Positions 1-6,141 are shown, numbered from the stretch's first letter. The stretch is DNA of 15,158 nucleotides from Desulfobacteraceae bacterium (GCA_003819975.1 RPPU01000033.1:1-15158), one strand, 5' to 3'. Numbers and translations: made by a program. The notes: generated by a model from the letters alone, not told the origin.

Positions 1-207
1 AGTTTTTACCATCGCGAAGTGCTGCATCATTCGGTGCGTTTTTACTCGGATTATCTGCCGGCCGGTAATTATCATCTCTCTTATACGGCCCAGGCCATTG
101 CGCCGGGCGAATTTTACGTCATGCCGCTGCATGTGGAGGAGATGTACGATCCGGATACGTTCGGGCAGGGAGTGCCGACGGAGTTGCGGGTCAAGAAAGC
201 GGAATAG
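1..207 (+). CDS. Bacterial alpha-2-macroglobulin, C-terminal end (5' partial)
   Basis: Only the last 68 codons are present; the gene runs in from the left edge. The translated end contains the run YSDYLPAGNYHLSYTAQA, then PGEFYVMPLHVEEMYDPDTFG. This matches the closing segment of bacterial alpha-2-macroglobulins of the YfhM type, where an LPAG.Y.L.Y..RA..PG.F...P...EEMYDP pattern ends the receptor-binding-like domain. Family members are large periplasmic or lipid-anchored protease traps, thought to protect the envelope from foreign proteases. The next gene on the same strand is pbpC, and alpha-2-macroglobulin next to pbpC is a conserved pair in Gram-negative bacteria, which supports the call. 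The domains for lipoprotein anchoring, bait region and thioester lie outside the window, so the subtype cannot be judged. Confidence 0.88.
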   Translation, partial: SFYHREVLHHSVRFYSDYLPAGNYHLSYTAQAIAPGEFYVMPLHVEEMYDPDTFGQGVPTELRVKKAE

Positions 208-215
208 CCTTTAAC

Positions 216-243
216 GTGAAAAGTGAAACGTGAAGAGTGAAAC
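216..243. repeat. 7-bp tandem repeat, four units (GTGAAAV-type)
   Basis: Just after the alpha-2-macroglobulin stop, four consecutive heptamers read gtgaaaa, gtgaaac, gtgaaga, gtgaaac. A further gtgaaacgtgaaat stretch occurs at 300-313. It is a small intergenic tandem repeat with no coding meaning that I can see. Confidence 0.75.
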
Positions 244-380
244 GATTGTTGTCGGGTTATTTGGTTGCGGGTTGAGCGGGTTACGAGTTTTTGAAGAAGG
301 TGAAACGTGAAATTAAAAGAAAGGCGTAGGATCATACACGCAGAGACGAAATCTTGCCTCAACGGTGGCTTGCGACTTTG

Positions 381-535
381 CATGGCAGATCCCCTCAAAC
401 AGTCCTTTCCAGGCAGAAAGGATCGTTCGCCCCCTTTGAAAAGAGATGCACGATGTTTTCGGGCTCCGGCAACGAAGCGAAGTTTCCCCCTTGGAAAAAG
501 GGGGAACAAGGGAGATTTGATCCCGTCTTCATGTC
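381..535. repeat. Dispersed intergenic repeat with CCCCC/GGGGG hairpin
   Basis: This block begins and ends with gatccc and contains a perfect hairpin at 484-506 (TTCCCCCTT, short loop, AAGGGGGAA), followed by caagggagattt. C/G-run hairpins of this kind are common multi-copy intergenic repeats in several environmental Gram-negative lineages. That it is multi-copy in this genome is an inference, since only one copy is in the window. Confidence 0.55.
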
Positions 536-581
536 GCATTCAAATATTCCATTGTAACTACTCAGGTTCAATGATGCTCCA

Positions 582-699
582 CACGTTCGCCCTGAGCTTG
601 TCGAAGAGTGAACGGGCAACTTAAATGAGTTCATACTTAACCCGATCTCTCCTGAGCACATGATTTTGTTCAACAAAATCATTTTGGTGACAGGCTCAG
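582..699. repeat. REP-like palindromic element with nested perfect palindrome
   Basis: The left part (582-615) reads cgttcgccctgagcttgtcg followed by aagagtgaacgg, a widespread REP-like intergenic sequence. At 653-658 and 694-699 the hexamers CTGAGC and GCTCAG form an outer inverted repeat. Between them sits a perfect palindrome at 660-682, with 11-bp arms ATGATTTTGTT and AACAAAATCAT around a single C. The right flank continues into agtatgaacggcc, another REP-like motif. No open reading frame here looks real. Confidence 0.65.
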
Positions 700-761
700 T
701 ATGAACGGCCCTATTTATGAGCTTTTTGTAAGTACCGGAGTAATTACGATTTTTTTGTGTA

Positions 762-785
762 GGGGCAACCCACCGTGGTTGCCCC
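762..785. repeat. Inverted repeat, 9-bp arms GGGGCAACC / GGTTGCCCC
   Basis: Perfect 9-bp arms surround a 6-nt loop. It is the GTAGGGGC...GCCCC type of intergenic palindrome. No T-run follows on the plus strand (caaaaaacag), so on that strand it is not a canonical terminator. Confidence 0.65.
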
Positions 786-812
786 AAAAAACAGAGGAAG
801 ATACAAACAGGG

Positions 813-896
813 AATAACGAATATCGAACACCGAATTCTGAATTATGAAGGTTCGATCCTTCGACCTTCGACATTCGGTGTTCAATATTCGTTATT
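813..896. repeat. Long inverted repeat abutting pbpC
   Basis: The 23-nt arms at 813-835 and 874-896 are complementary at 22 of 23 positions (left arm starts aataacgaatatcg, right arm ends aatattcgttatt). The 38-nt loop itself contains AAGG...CCTT complementarity. The right arm ends 38 bp before the chosen pbpC start. It looks like a mobile or dispersed intergenic palindrome that inserted between the alpha-2-macroglobulin gene and pbpC. Confidence 0.75.
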
Positions 897-934
897 TTGG
901 GTTGGATCAATTGACAGCCATCCGTATAGAAACA

Positions 935-3292
935 ATGCGCAGTAAAATTAAAAAACTGCTTTTATCCTTTGTCCTGGCGGTCGTTCCGGCAGGATTGGCC
1001 TTGGCCTGGGCCGTTTTCTCCGCCCTGCAACCCCTGCCGGATTCGTTGACCCGTGTTTCCGGTGAAATCTATGCCGATATCCTGGATCGCAACGGTTATC
1101 TATTGGCCTTGTCGCGCCAAAACCGTTTCAGCGCCAATACGCTGCCGCTTTGGAAAATCCCGGAGCCCCTGGTCGCGGCTTTTGTTTGGGCCGAGGACAA
1201 GCGGTTTTACAAACACAGCGGCGTGGATTGGCTGGCGCGCGGCCATGCTTGCGCGGAAAATCTGCGGGCCCTAAAAATCGTACGGGGCGCCAGCACCATT
1301 ACGGAGCAGAGTATCCGTATCCTGCATCCGCGACCGCGTACCGGGTTCAACCGTCTGGTCGAGACCCTGGAGGCCTATCAACTCGAACACCGTTTTTCCA
1401 AAGAAGAAATCCTGGAGTTTTATCTGAATCAGGTGCCCTTTTCAAACCAGTGCCGGGGGGTCAACGAGGCGGCCCAATTCTACTTTGACCGGACTTTGGA
1501 CACCTTGAATATGCAGGAGATGCTGACCTTGGCGGTCATGGTGCGGGCGCCTTCTTTTCTGAGCCCGCTGAATCAAAAAGCCCGGACTGGCGATCCGCTC
1601 GCCAGGCGCGTAAAGGCTTTGGTCGCGACCATGAAAAGCAAAGGCCTGCTGCAGCCGGATGAGTTGACCGAATTGGCGCCGCTGGGTTTGAACCCGACCC
1701 GGGTGCCGGTCGAAGCGGCCCATTTTGTACGGCATATTAAAACCGCTTTTAACGAAGAATATCGATCCAACCCGCAGTTGCGCACCACCCTGGACCGCAA
1801 CCTGCAAAACAAGCTGAACGGAATTTTGAAAGAGGCGCTTAAAAGCCTAAAAAACAAAAAAGTACAGCATGCCGCCATTCTGGTGCTGGATCACCAAACC
1901 GATGAAATTTTGGCCTGGGTCAACAGCAACGATTTCTTCTCCCAGGAGCCGGGCAGCCAGATCGACGCGGTTCTGTGCCTGCGGCAACCCGGTTCGGCGC
2001 TCAAGCCCTTTCTGTACAGCCTGGCCCTGGACCGCGGCTACACGGCCGCGAGTATTATCCCGGATTTGCCTCTGGCCCAGCCGGTCGGCCGCGGCTTGCA
2101 CAACTTCAAGAATTACAGCTCGGAATATTACGGGCCCATGCGGCTGCGTTGTGCTTTGGGAAATTCCCTGAATATACCGGCGGTGCGCACGGCTGAAGCC
2201 CTGGGCGTAACTCTTTTCCGGGACACGTTGCGCGAACTCGGGTTTCAAAGCCTAACGCAGAATGCGGAGCATTACGGCGAAGGCCTGGCTTTGGGCAATG
2301 CCGAGGTCAGCTTGTACGAATTGGTGCGGGCTTATGCAGTGCTGGCCCGGGCCGGGGTTTATCGGGAACCCAAGCTCTTTTTAAACCTAAACCGGGCCCG
2401 GATTGAAAAAAGAGTATTTTCAAGCGAAGCGGCTTCTTTGATCGGTGCGATCCTTTCGGACCCGTCGGCGCGCATGCTCGAGTTCGGTGAATCAGGTTTG
2501 TTCGATCTGCCGGTGCAGACCGCGATCAAGACCGGGACTTCCACGGATTACCGCGACGCCTGGATCGTGGGTTTTAATTACCAATACGTGGTCGGGGTCT
2601 GGATGGGCAATCTGGATTATACGCCCATGGTCGATATTACGGGTTCGCGCGGCCCGGCCCTGGTGCTGCGCTCGGTCATGCACGAGCTGACCCGGGAGCA
2701 GGAAACCAAGCCGCTTTATCTGGATCGATCGCTGGTAAGCGTTAAGATCTGCGCGCTTTCGGGCCGCAGACCTTCGGCAGCCTGCCCGCATTTTGTGACC
2801 GAGTTTTTTAATGTCAAACAAGTTCCCCGGGAAGTCTGTGCCTGGCATCAAAAAAAGGGTGGAGTCCCGGTGACCCGGCTGCCGTTCGAATACCGGGATT
2901 GGCTCAAGTCGCAAAATACAGCCCAAGTCGAAGATGAAGTTTATGCTTTGGCGGAAGAGAAAGCAGCCCAGCAGCCGTCAGCGCATAGCGACCGTAAAGA
3001 GTCGTTCGGCCTTAAGGTGCGCATGACCCAGCCTGTGGCGGATTTGGATATTGCCCTGGACCCCCGCATCCCGGATCACCTGGAACGCTTTCCCCTGATC
3101 GTCGAGACCAGCCGGCCCGTGGCCCAAGTTGAGTGGTTCCTGGACGGGCAATTGCTGGGCATCACGGGCGCAAACACCAACCGCTATCTCTGGCAACCCC
3201 AACGCGGCCGGCATACGGCTTATGCCAAAGTGCTTTTGCAACAGCAGAAAAAGATTTTTCAAACTCCGGAAGTGCCTTTTTGGGTGAAGTAG
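935..3292 (+). CDS. pbpC: Penicillin-binding protein 1C (bifunctional peptidoglycan glycosyltransferase/transpeptidase)
   Basis: The product is 785 aa, a class A penicillin-binding protein that polymerises lipid II and cross-links peptides in the periplasm. An N-terminal membrane anchor (about 8-30) precedes the GT51 domain: WAEDKRFYKHSG with catalytic E87, GASTITEQ at 118-125, and the second acidic position E143 before EILEFYLN. The transpeptidase domain has SALK (nucleophile S354), SLN (411-413) and KTGTS (532-536). A C-terminal BiPBP_C domain (about 695-785) marks it as PBP1C rather than 1A/1B. ATG 935 is chosen because the anchor starts there. An in-frame ATG at 845 would add 30 residues encoded by an intergenic palindrome. 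No strong Shine-Dalgarno is visible. The last 77 codons are duplicated at 5803-6039. Glu in place of the usual Gln/Met in the GAST motif (E124) is a mild deviation. Confidence 0.95.
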   Translation: MRSKIKKLLLSFVLAVVPAGLALAWAVFSALQPLPDSLTRVSGEIYADILDRNGYLLALSRQNRFSANTLPLWKIPEPLVAAFVWAEDKRFYKHSGVDWLARGHACAENLRALKIVRGASTITEQSIRILHPRPRTGFNRLVETLEAYQLEHRFSKEEILEFYLNQVPFSNQCRGVNEAAQFYFDRTLDTLNMQEMLTLAVMVRAPSFLSPLNQKARTGDPLARRVKALVATMKSKGLLQPDELTELAPLGLNPTRVPVEAAHFVRHIKTAFNEEYRSNPQLRTTLDRNLQNKLNGILKEALKSLKNKKVQHAAILVLDHQTDEILAWVNSNDFFSQEPGSQIDAVLCLRQPGSALKPFLYSLALDRGYTAASIIPDLPLAQPVGRGLHNFKNYSSEYYGPMRLRCALGNSLNIPAVRTAEALGVTLFRDTLRELGFQSLTQNAEHYGEGLALGNAEVSLYELVRAYAVLARAGVYREPKLFLNLNRARIEKRVFSSEAASLIGAILSDPSARMLEFGESGLFDLPVQTAIKTGTSTDYRDAWIVGFNYQYVVGVWMGNLDYTPMVDITGSRGPALVLRSVMHELTREQETKPLYLDRSLVSVKICALSGRRPSAACPHFVTEFFNVKQVPREVCAWHQKKGGVPVTRLPFEYRDWLKSQNTAQVEDEVYALAEEKAAQQPSAHSDRKESFGLKVRMTQPVADLDIALDPRIPDHLERFPLIVETSRPVAQVEWFLDGQLLGITGANTNRYLWQPQRGRHTAYAKVLLQQQKKIFQTPEVPFWVK

Positions 3293-3293
3293 G
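3057..3293 (+). repeat. pbpC-tail direct repeat, copy A (in frame in pbpC)
   Basis: This copy covers pbpC codons 709-785, the stop, and one following base. It aligns without gaps to 5803-6039 at an offset of 2746 bp. By hand count there are 12 mismatches in 237 positions. Similarity stops abruptly after the stop codon (tagg in both), so the left edge of the island is at the pbpC stop. Confidence 0.95.
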
Positions 3294-3348
3294 GTTTAGC
3301 GTTAGCAACTTTGTGATTTTATGAATTCTTTGATCTGCAATGATTTCG

Positions 3349-3377
3349 TTGACATTATAGAGCAGGTTATATATACT
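3349..3377 (+). promoter_or_regulatory. Near-consensus sigma70 promoter for the Res relic
   Basis: TTGACA at 3349-3354 and TATACT at 3372-3377 are separated by exactly 17 bp. The predicted start is near 3384, about 60 nt before the ATG of the decayed Res gene. This is sequence match only. Confidence 0.65.
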
Positions 3378-3444
3378 CCGATCAACGAAAAATAGATTTT
3401 CCTCTTATCATTCAATTACTTATCCGAATCGAAAAATTATCGCC

Positions 3445-3925
3445 ATGAAACAGGTTATCATTGAAAATCCCGTCATTAATTCCCCTTTTCAGGAACCCAA
3501 AAGGCATTTTCGTTTTTCCGATGAAGGAATCACCAATAGAAAATGGCCCATGTGCGGGAGGAAATGGATGAGGTCATTGTTTGTGCTAAAAATCAGCATT
3601 TAGGCTTTGCCATACTTTACACGCTCAACAATGAAGAGCGTAATTATTATCCCGATTTCCTGGTCCGGATAAAATCTCCCGCGCTCGCTTCTTCCGCTCC
3701 GGCAGTAGAGGCCCAAGCAAAGAGGATGCAATTCTGAATCTTATCATCGAAGTCACGGGTGAGCACAAAAAAGACAAAGCCGCCAAGGTTTCAACCGCCA
3801 AGACCCTTTGGGTTCCGGCCATCAACAATCATGGCGGTTTTGGGCGATGGGTCTTTTTGGAAATCACGGATCCCTGGAATGCTAAGAAAGAGATACGGAA
3901 ATATTTCAAAAATAGGACGGAATAA
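3445..3925 (+). pseudogene. Relic of a type III restriction (Res/DEAD-helicase) subunit: fused N- and C-terminal ends
   Basis: Reading from ATG 3445, the first 30 or so residues are MKQVIIENPVINSPF, then EPKRHFRFSDEGITN. This is the characteristic start of a family of Res-type restriction/helicase proteins. At about 3535 the frame breaks. A second frame (3540-3675) gives NQHLGFAILYTLN and RNYYPDFLVRI. After another shift, a third frame (about 3676-3925) gives LNLIIEVTGE, LWVPAINNHGGFGRW and LEITDPW, ending at taa 3923-3925. The latter two pieces are the C-terminal nuclease-proximal end of the same family. The whole helicase core is missing and there are two frame changes, so the gene is dead. 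Full-length relatives are large proteins of many hundreds of residues. The upstream promoter is still consensus-like. Confidence 0.85.
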
Positions 3926-4010
3926 TATCAGATAGCGCTTTATAATGTATTGAAATTTAAAGAAATTTTATATTCCCAATTAAAAGGCTAATTAACTGAT
4001 ATTAGAGACA

Positions 4011-4039
4011 TTGACAAAGCATGTTAAATTTCATACTAT
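4011..4039 (+). promoter_or_regulatory. Near-consensus sigma70 promoter upstream of NYN leader
   Basis: TTGACA at 4011-4016, a 17-bp spacer, and TACTAT at 4034-4039, in AT-rich surroundings. The predicted transcription start is near 4046, giving a short leader of about 110 nt before the NYN start codon. Confidence 0.65.
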
Positions 4040-4045
4040 TAAATC

Positions 4046-4143
4046 ACCTAAAAAATTTTTCACTTACAAATCGTCTAATTTCATACGATTTATCTTCCCC
4101 CCGTTCGATGTGCCGAAAGGCCTCGGGCGGGGTTATTTTTTTT
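4046..4143 (+). ncRNA. Putative structured leader / small RNA ahead of the NYN gene
   Basis: A transcript from the promoter at 4011-4039 would run about 98 nt to the intrinsic terminator. It contains an AT-only self-complementary stretch (4050-4060). A hairpin follows with 7-bp arms AAATCGT (4068-4074) and ACGATTT (4085-4091), and then the terminator. Two similar segments, aaatcacctaa (4041-4051) and aaatcgtctaa (4068-4078), hint at a degenerate repeat. No reading frame of note fits in it. Either an attenuated leader or a discrete small RNA would explain the layout. The transcript itself is inferred. Confidence 0.4.
4099..4143 (+). terminator. Intrinsic terminator / attenuator fused to the NYN Shine-Dalgarno
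   Basis: CCCCGTTCGA (4099-4108) pairs fully with TCGGGCGGGG (4123-4132), with two G-U pairs. Inside is a second helix GCC-GAAA-GGC (4112-4121) closed by a GNRA tetraloop. A TTATTTTTTTT tract (4133-4143) follows directly, and the next bases are the AGGAG Shine-Dalgarno of the NYN gene. It is a textbook Rho-independent terminator placed where it must be read through for NYN expression from the upstream promoter. Confidence 0.85.
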
Positions 4144-4154
4144 AGGAGATCACG

Positions 4155-4799
4155 ATGCCTATTGAGCCGGGGATAAAGCGCACCGTCGTTTTTGTTGATG
4201 GCCAAAATCTTTTTTATGCCCTTAAAAAGGCATTCGGCTATCCCTATCCGAATTACGATATCGCCTGCCTTTCCTCAACAATTTGCAAGAATAGGAACTG
4301 GCAACTTGACCAGACCCGATTTTACACAGGCATTCCAAGCGCTGACGATAAACCTTTCTGGAATCATTTTTGGTCCGCCAAACTTGCAATGATGGGAGGT
4401 CGACAAGGAATCTATGTCTTCTCCCGACCCCTTCGGTATCGAAATCAAACCATAGCACTTGCTGACGGCACAACCCGGACAATTCTGGTAGGTCAGGAAA
4501 AAGGCGTGGACGTGCGTATTGCGCTTGATATCGTACGCCTGGCCCGTGAAAAGCAATATGATGTTGCGTTGATTTTCAGTCAAGATCAGGATTTGTCCGA
4601 AGCAGCCGAAGAAGTCCGGTTGATCGCGGCTCAACAAGACCGATGGATCAAACTGGCCTCGGCTTTCCCGGTCAGCCCGGCGATCACCGATAATCGGGGT
4701 ATCAATAAGACGGACTGGATCAAGATCGACCGCAAGATCTATGATACATGCATCGATCCAAGAGATTATCGTCTGAAAGAGCAAGCGGAGCCACTGTGA
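4155..4799 (+). CDS. NYN-domain protein (LabA/DUF88-type, PIN-like nuclease)
   Basis: The product is 214 aa with no signal peptide or membrane segment, so it is probably cytoplasmic. The NYN fold is visible from its acidic pattern: VVFVDGQNLFYAL near the start (D15, N18), EKGVDVRIALDIV in the middle (D119, D125), then SQDQDLSEA (S142, D144, D146). In this PIN-like superfamily these acidic residues bind a metal for RNA cleavage. All are present, so activity is plausible. The start is fixed by AGGAG at 4144-4148, 6 nt before ATG. A terminator hairpin lies immediately upstream and a DUF5131 gene 53 bp downstream. The island context and the Res relic suggest a defence or RNA-control role. That role is inference, and the substrate is unknown. 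Confidence 0.87.
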   Translation: MPIEPGIKRTVVFVDGQNLFYALKKAFGYPYPNYDIACLSSTICKNRNWQLDQTRFYTGIPSADDKPFWNHFWSAKLAMMGGRQGIYVFSRPLRYRNQTIALADGTTRTILVGQEKGVDVRIALDIVRLAREKQYDVALIFSQDQDLSEAAEEVRLIAAQQDRWIKLASAFPVSPAITDNRGINKTDWIKIDRKIYDTCIDPRDYRLKEQAEPL

Positions 4800-4852
4800 A
4801 GGGTCGAAGCGCTTTTTTTTACAACCGCCGGCTGTAATACTGGAGTAGTTGA

Positions 4853-5599
4853 ATGGGTCAAAATTCCGCAATTGAATGGACCGGCTCAACCTGGAACCCG
4901 GTGACCGGTTGCGTAAAAATAAGCCCGGGCTGTAAGCATTGTTATGCCGAACGCATGGCCAAGCGGCTTCAGGCCATGGGACAACCCAACTACGCCAATG
5001 GTTTTAAGCTCAGCTTGCATGAGCATGCCTTGGAATTACCGCTCAAATGGAAAAAACCGCAAACCATCTTCGTCAATTCCATGAGCGATCTTTTTATGCA
5101 AGAAGTGCCCGTTTCTTTTATTAAAAATGTTTTTGAAATTATGCATCAAGCCCATTGGCATACATTCCAGGTGCTGACTAAACGGTCCGAACGACTTTTA
5201 CAGCTCAGTTCGGAATTATCTTGGGCACCGAATATCTGGATGGGCGTCACGGTTGAAAATGACGATTATACGTTTCGGATCGATCATCTTCGAAAAACCG
5301 AAGCGCATCTCAAATTCCTTTCGATCGAGCCCCTTATTGGCCCGCTCTCGACTCTTAATTTAGATAAAATCGATTGGGTCATTGTCGGCGGAGAGTCCGG
5401 TCCGGGCGCAAGGCCTATGAGCCCGGAATGGGTTATCGATATCCGTAATCAGTGCAAACGAACTAAAACTCCGTTTTTCTTCAAACAATGGGGTGGCGTT
5501 CAGAAGAAAAAGGCCGGAAGAGAGCTGGAGGGAAGGACATGGGACCAGATGCCAAAACAAAATGGGATTGATTGGAGGAAGGCGGTAAACAATGGTTAA
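4853..5599 (+). CDS. DUF5131 family protein (phage Gp37/Gp68-like, three-Cys motif)
   Basis: The product is 248 aa. The start, [14 protein letters not shown], followed by [17 protein letters not shown], is the hallmark of the DUF5131/Gp37-Gp68 family. C20, C27 and C30 form the three-cysteine motif, suggesting a bound iron-sulfur cluster as in radical-SAM-like proteins. Other family blocks are [53 protein letters not shown] and PFFFKQWGG. The ATG at 4853 has GGAG at 4842-4845. Family members occur in phages and mobile islands, often beside a TcmP partner methyltransferase-like gene. No TcmP is visible here; the neighbour is an NYN nuclease 53 bp upstream, probably co-transcribed. The biochemical role of the family is not established. 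Confidence 0.9.
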   Translation: MGQNSAIEWTGSTWNPVTGCVKISPGCKHCYAERMAKRLQAMGQPNYANGFKLSLHEHALELPLKWKKPQTIFVNSMSDLFMQEVPVSFIKNVFEIMHQAHWHTFQVLTKRSERLLQLSSELSWAPNIWMGVTVENDDYTFRIDHLRKTEAHLKFLSIEPLIGPLSTLNLDKIDWVIVGGESGPGARPMSPEWVIDIRNQCKRTKTPFFFKQWGGVQKKKAGRELEGRTWDQMPKQNGIDWRKAVNNG

Positions 5600-5602
5600 A
5601 AA

Positions 5603-5623
5603 AGCCAACGCAGAGCGTTGGCT
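5603..5623 (-). terminator. Hairpin downstream of DUF5131, terminator-like on the minus strand
   Basis: Perfect 9-bp arms AGCCAACGC and GCGTTGGCT around AGA begin four bases after the DUF5131 stop. The run of As before it (5598-5603) becomes a T-run after the hairpin on the minus strand. On the plus strand no T-run follows, so it would mainly stop transcripts entering the island from the right, or stabilise the 3' end of the plus-strand mRNA. Confidence 0.55.
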
Positions 5624-5642
5624 AAACTCCTTATGCCATTGG

Positions 5643-5694
5643 CACATGAGATATGTAAATAATAGATAATCACATGAGATTTGTAAAGTAATAG
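5643..5694. repeat. Two direct repeats of cacatgagatWtgtaaa(g)taatag
   Basis: Units at 5643-5665 and 5671-5694, starting 28 bp apart, differ by one substitution and one inserted base. They lie between the DUF5131 hairpin and the truncated right-end reading frame. Their role is unknown; they could be a protein-binding pair or the edge of a mobile element. Confidence 0.7.
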
Positions 5695-5740
5695 TTCTCG
5701 ACTTATTGATTTTTTGTATATCAATTTGGAGACTCAGAAA

Positions 5741-5802
5741 ATGGCCAAAACCAATAAAAAACCGGGATGGTATAGTTGTTTGTCTGTCCCCATACAATAT
5801 TT
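5741..5802 (+). pseudogene. Truncated 5' end of an unidentified gene at the island's right junction
   Basis: ATG 5741 is preceded by GGAG (5728-5731, 9-nt spacing) and begins MAKTNKKPGWYSCLSVPIQY. After about 21 codons it runs into the duplicated pbpC tail in a different frame. Read on, it would give a 126-residue chimaera ending at 6121 whose remaining residues are out-of-frame pbpC sequence. I read it as the start of a real gene cut off by the recombination junction near 5803. I do not recognise the family from so few residues. Confidence 0.5.
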
Positions 5803-6039
5803 TGGATCCCCGCATCCCGGATCACCTGGAACGCTTTCCCCTGATCGTCGAGACCAGCCGGCCCGTGACCCGAGTGGAGTGGTTTTTGGACGGGCAATTG
5901 CTGGGCATCACGGGCGCAAACACCAACCGCTATCTCTGGCAACCCCAACGCGGCCGACATACGGCTTATGCCAAAGTGCTTTTGCAACAGCAGAGAAAGG
6001 TGTTTCAAACCCCGGAAGTGCCGTTTTGGGTGAAGTAGG
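5803..6039 (+). pseudogene. Orphan 3' fragment of pbpC (direct repeat, copy B)
   Basis: The frame ending at 6036-6038 encodes DPRIPDHLERFPLIVE through to PEVPFWVK and stop, the last 77 residues of PBP1C (BiPBP_C domain). It has no start of its own. Against copy A there are 12 base differences and no gaps. They change only four residues (A/T, Q/R, K/R, I/V), all others being silent. Fragment B is followed by sequence unrelated to that after copy A, and is probably the displaced original end of the chromosomal pbpC. Confidence 0.93.
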
Positions 6040-6141
6040 ACAAGAAATCATAGAGTGTCATGATCTATTGATCATTCAGATTTTATCAATTATGTTTAAA
6101 AAATATTGGGAAACCATATAAATTTTATTGGAGGCTAAATT

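Noticed and set aside
114..910. Several reading frames of 67-171 codons on both strands in the repeat-rich spacer
   Set aside because: They consist of palindromic repeat DNA, overlap one another in conflicting frames, lack ribosome sites and show no protein family pattern.
911..930. TTGACA and TATAGA just before pbpC as a promoter
   Set aside because: The spacing is only 8 bp, far from the 16-18 bp needed.
4801..4822. AAGCGCTT followed by a T-run after the NYN gene as a terminator
   Set aside because: The self-complementary core is only 8 bp with no room for a loop, and the DUF5131 gene follows closely on the same strand.
5643..5694. CRISPR-like direct repeats
   Set aside because: There are only two units with a 5-nt gap between them; there are no spacers and no cas genes.
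5706..6038. A 110-codon protein including the pbpC tail
   Set aside because: The N-terminal part is intergenic or foreign sequence read in frame by chance from a TTG. Only the tail is pbpC, and it has no start site of its own.
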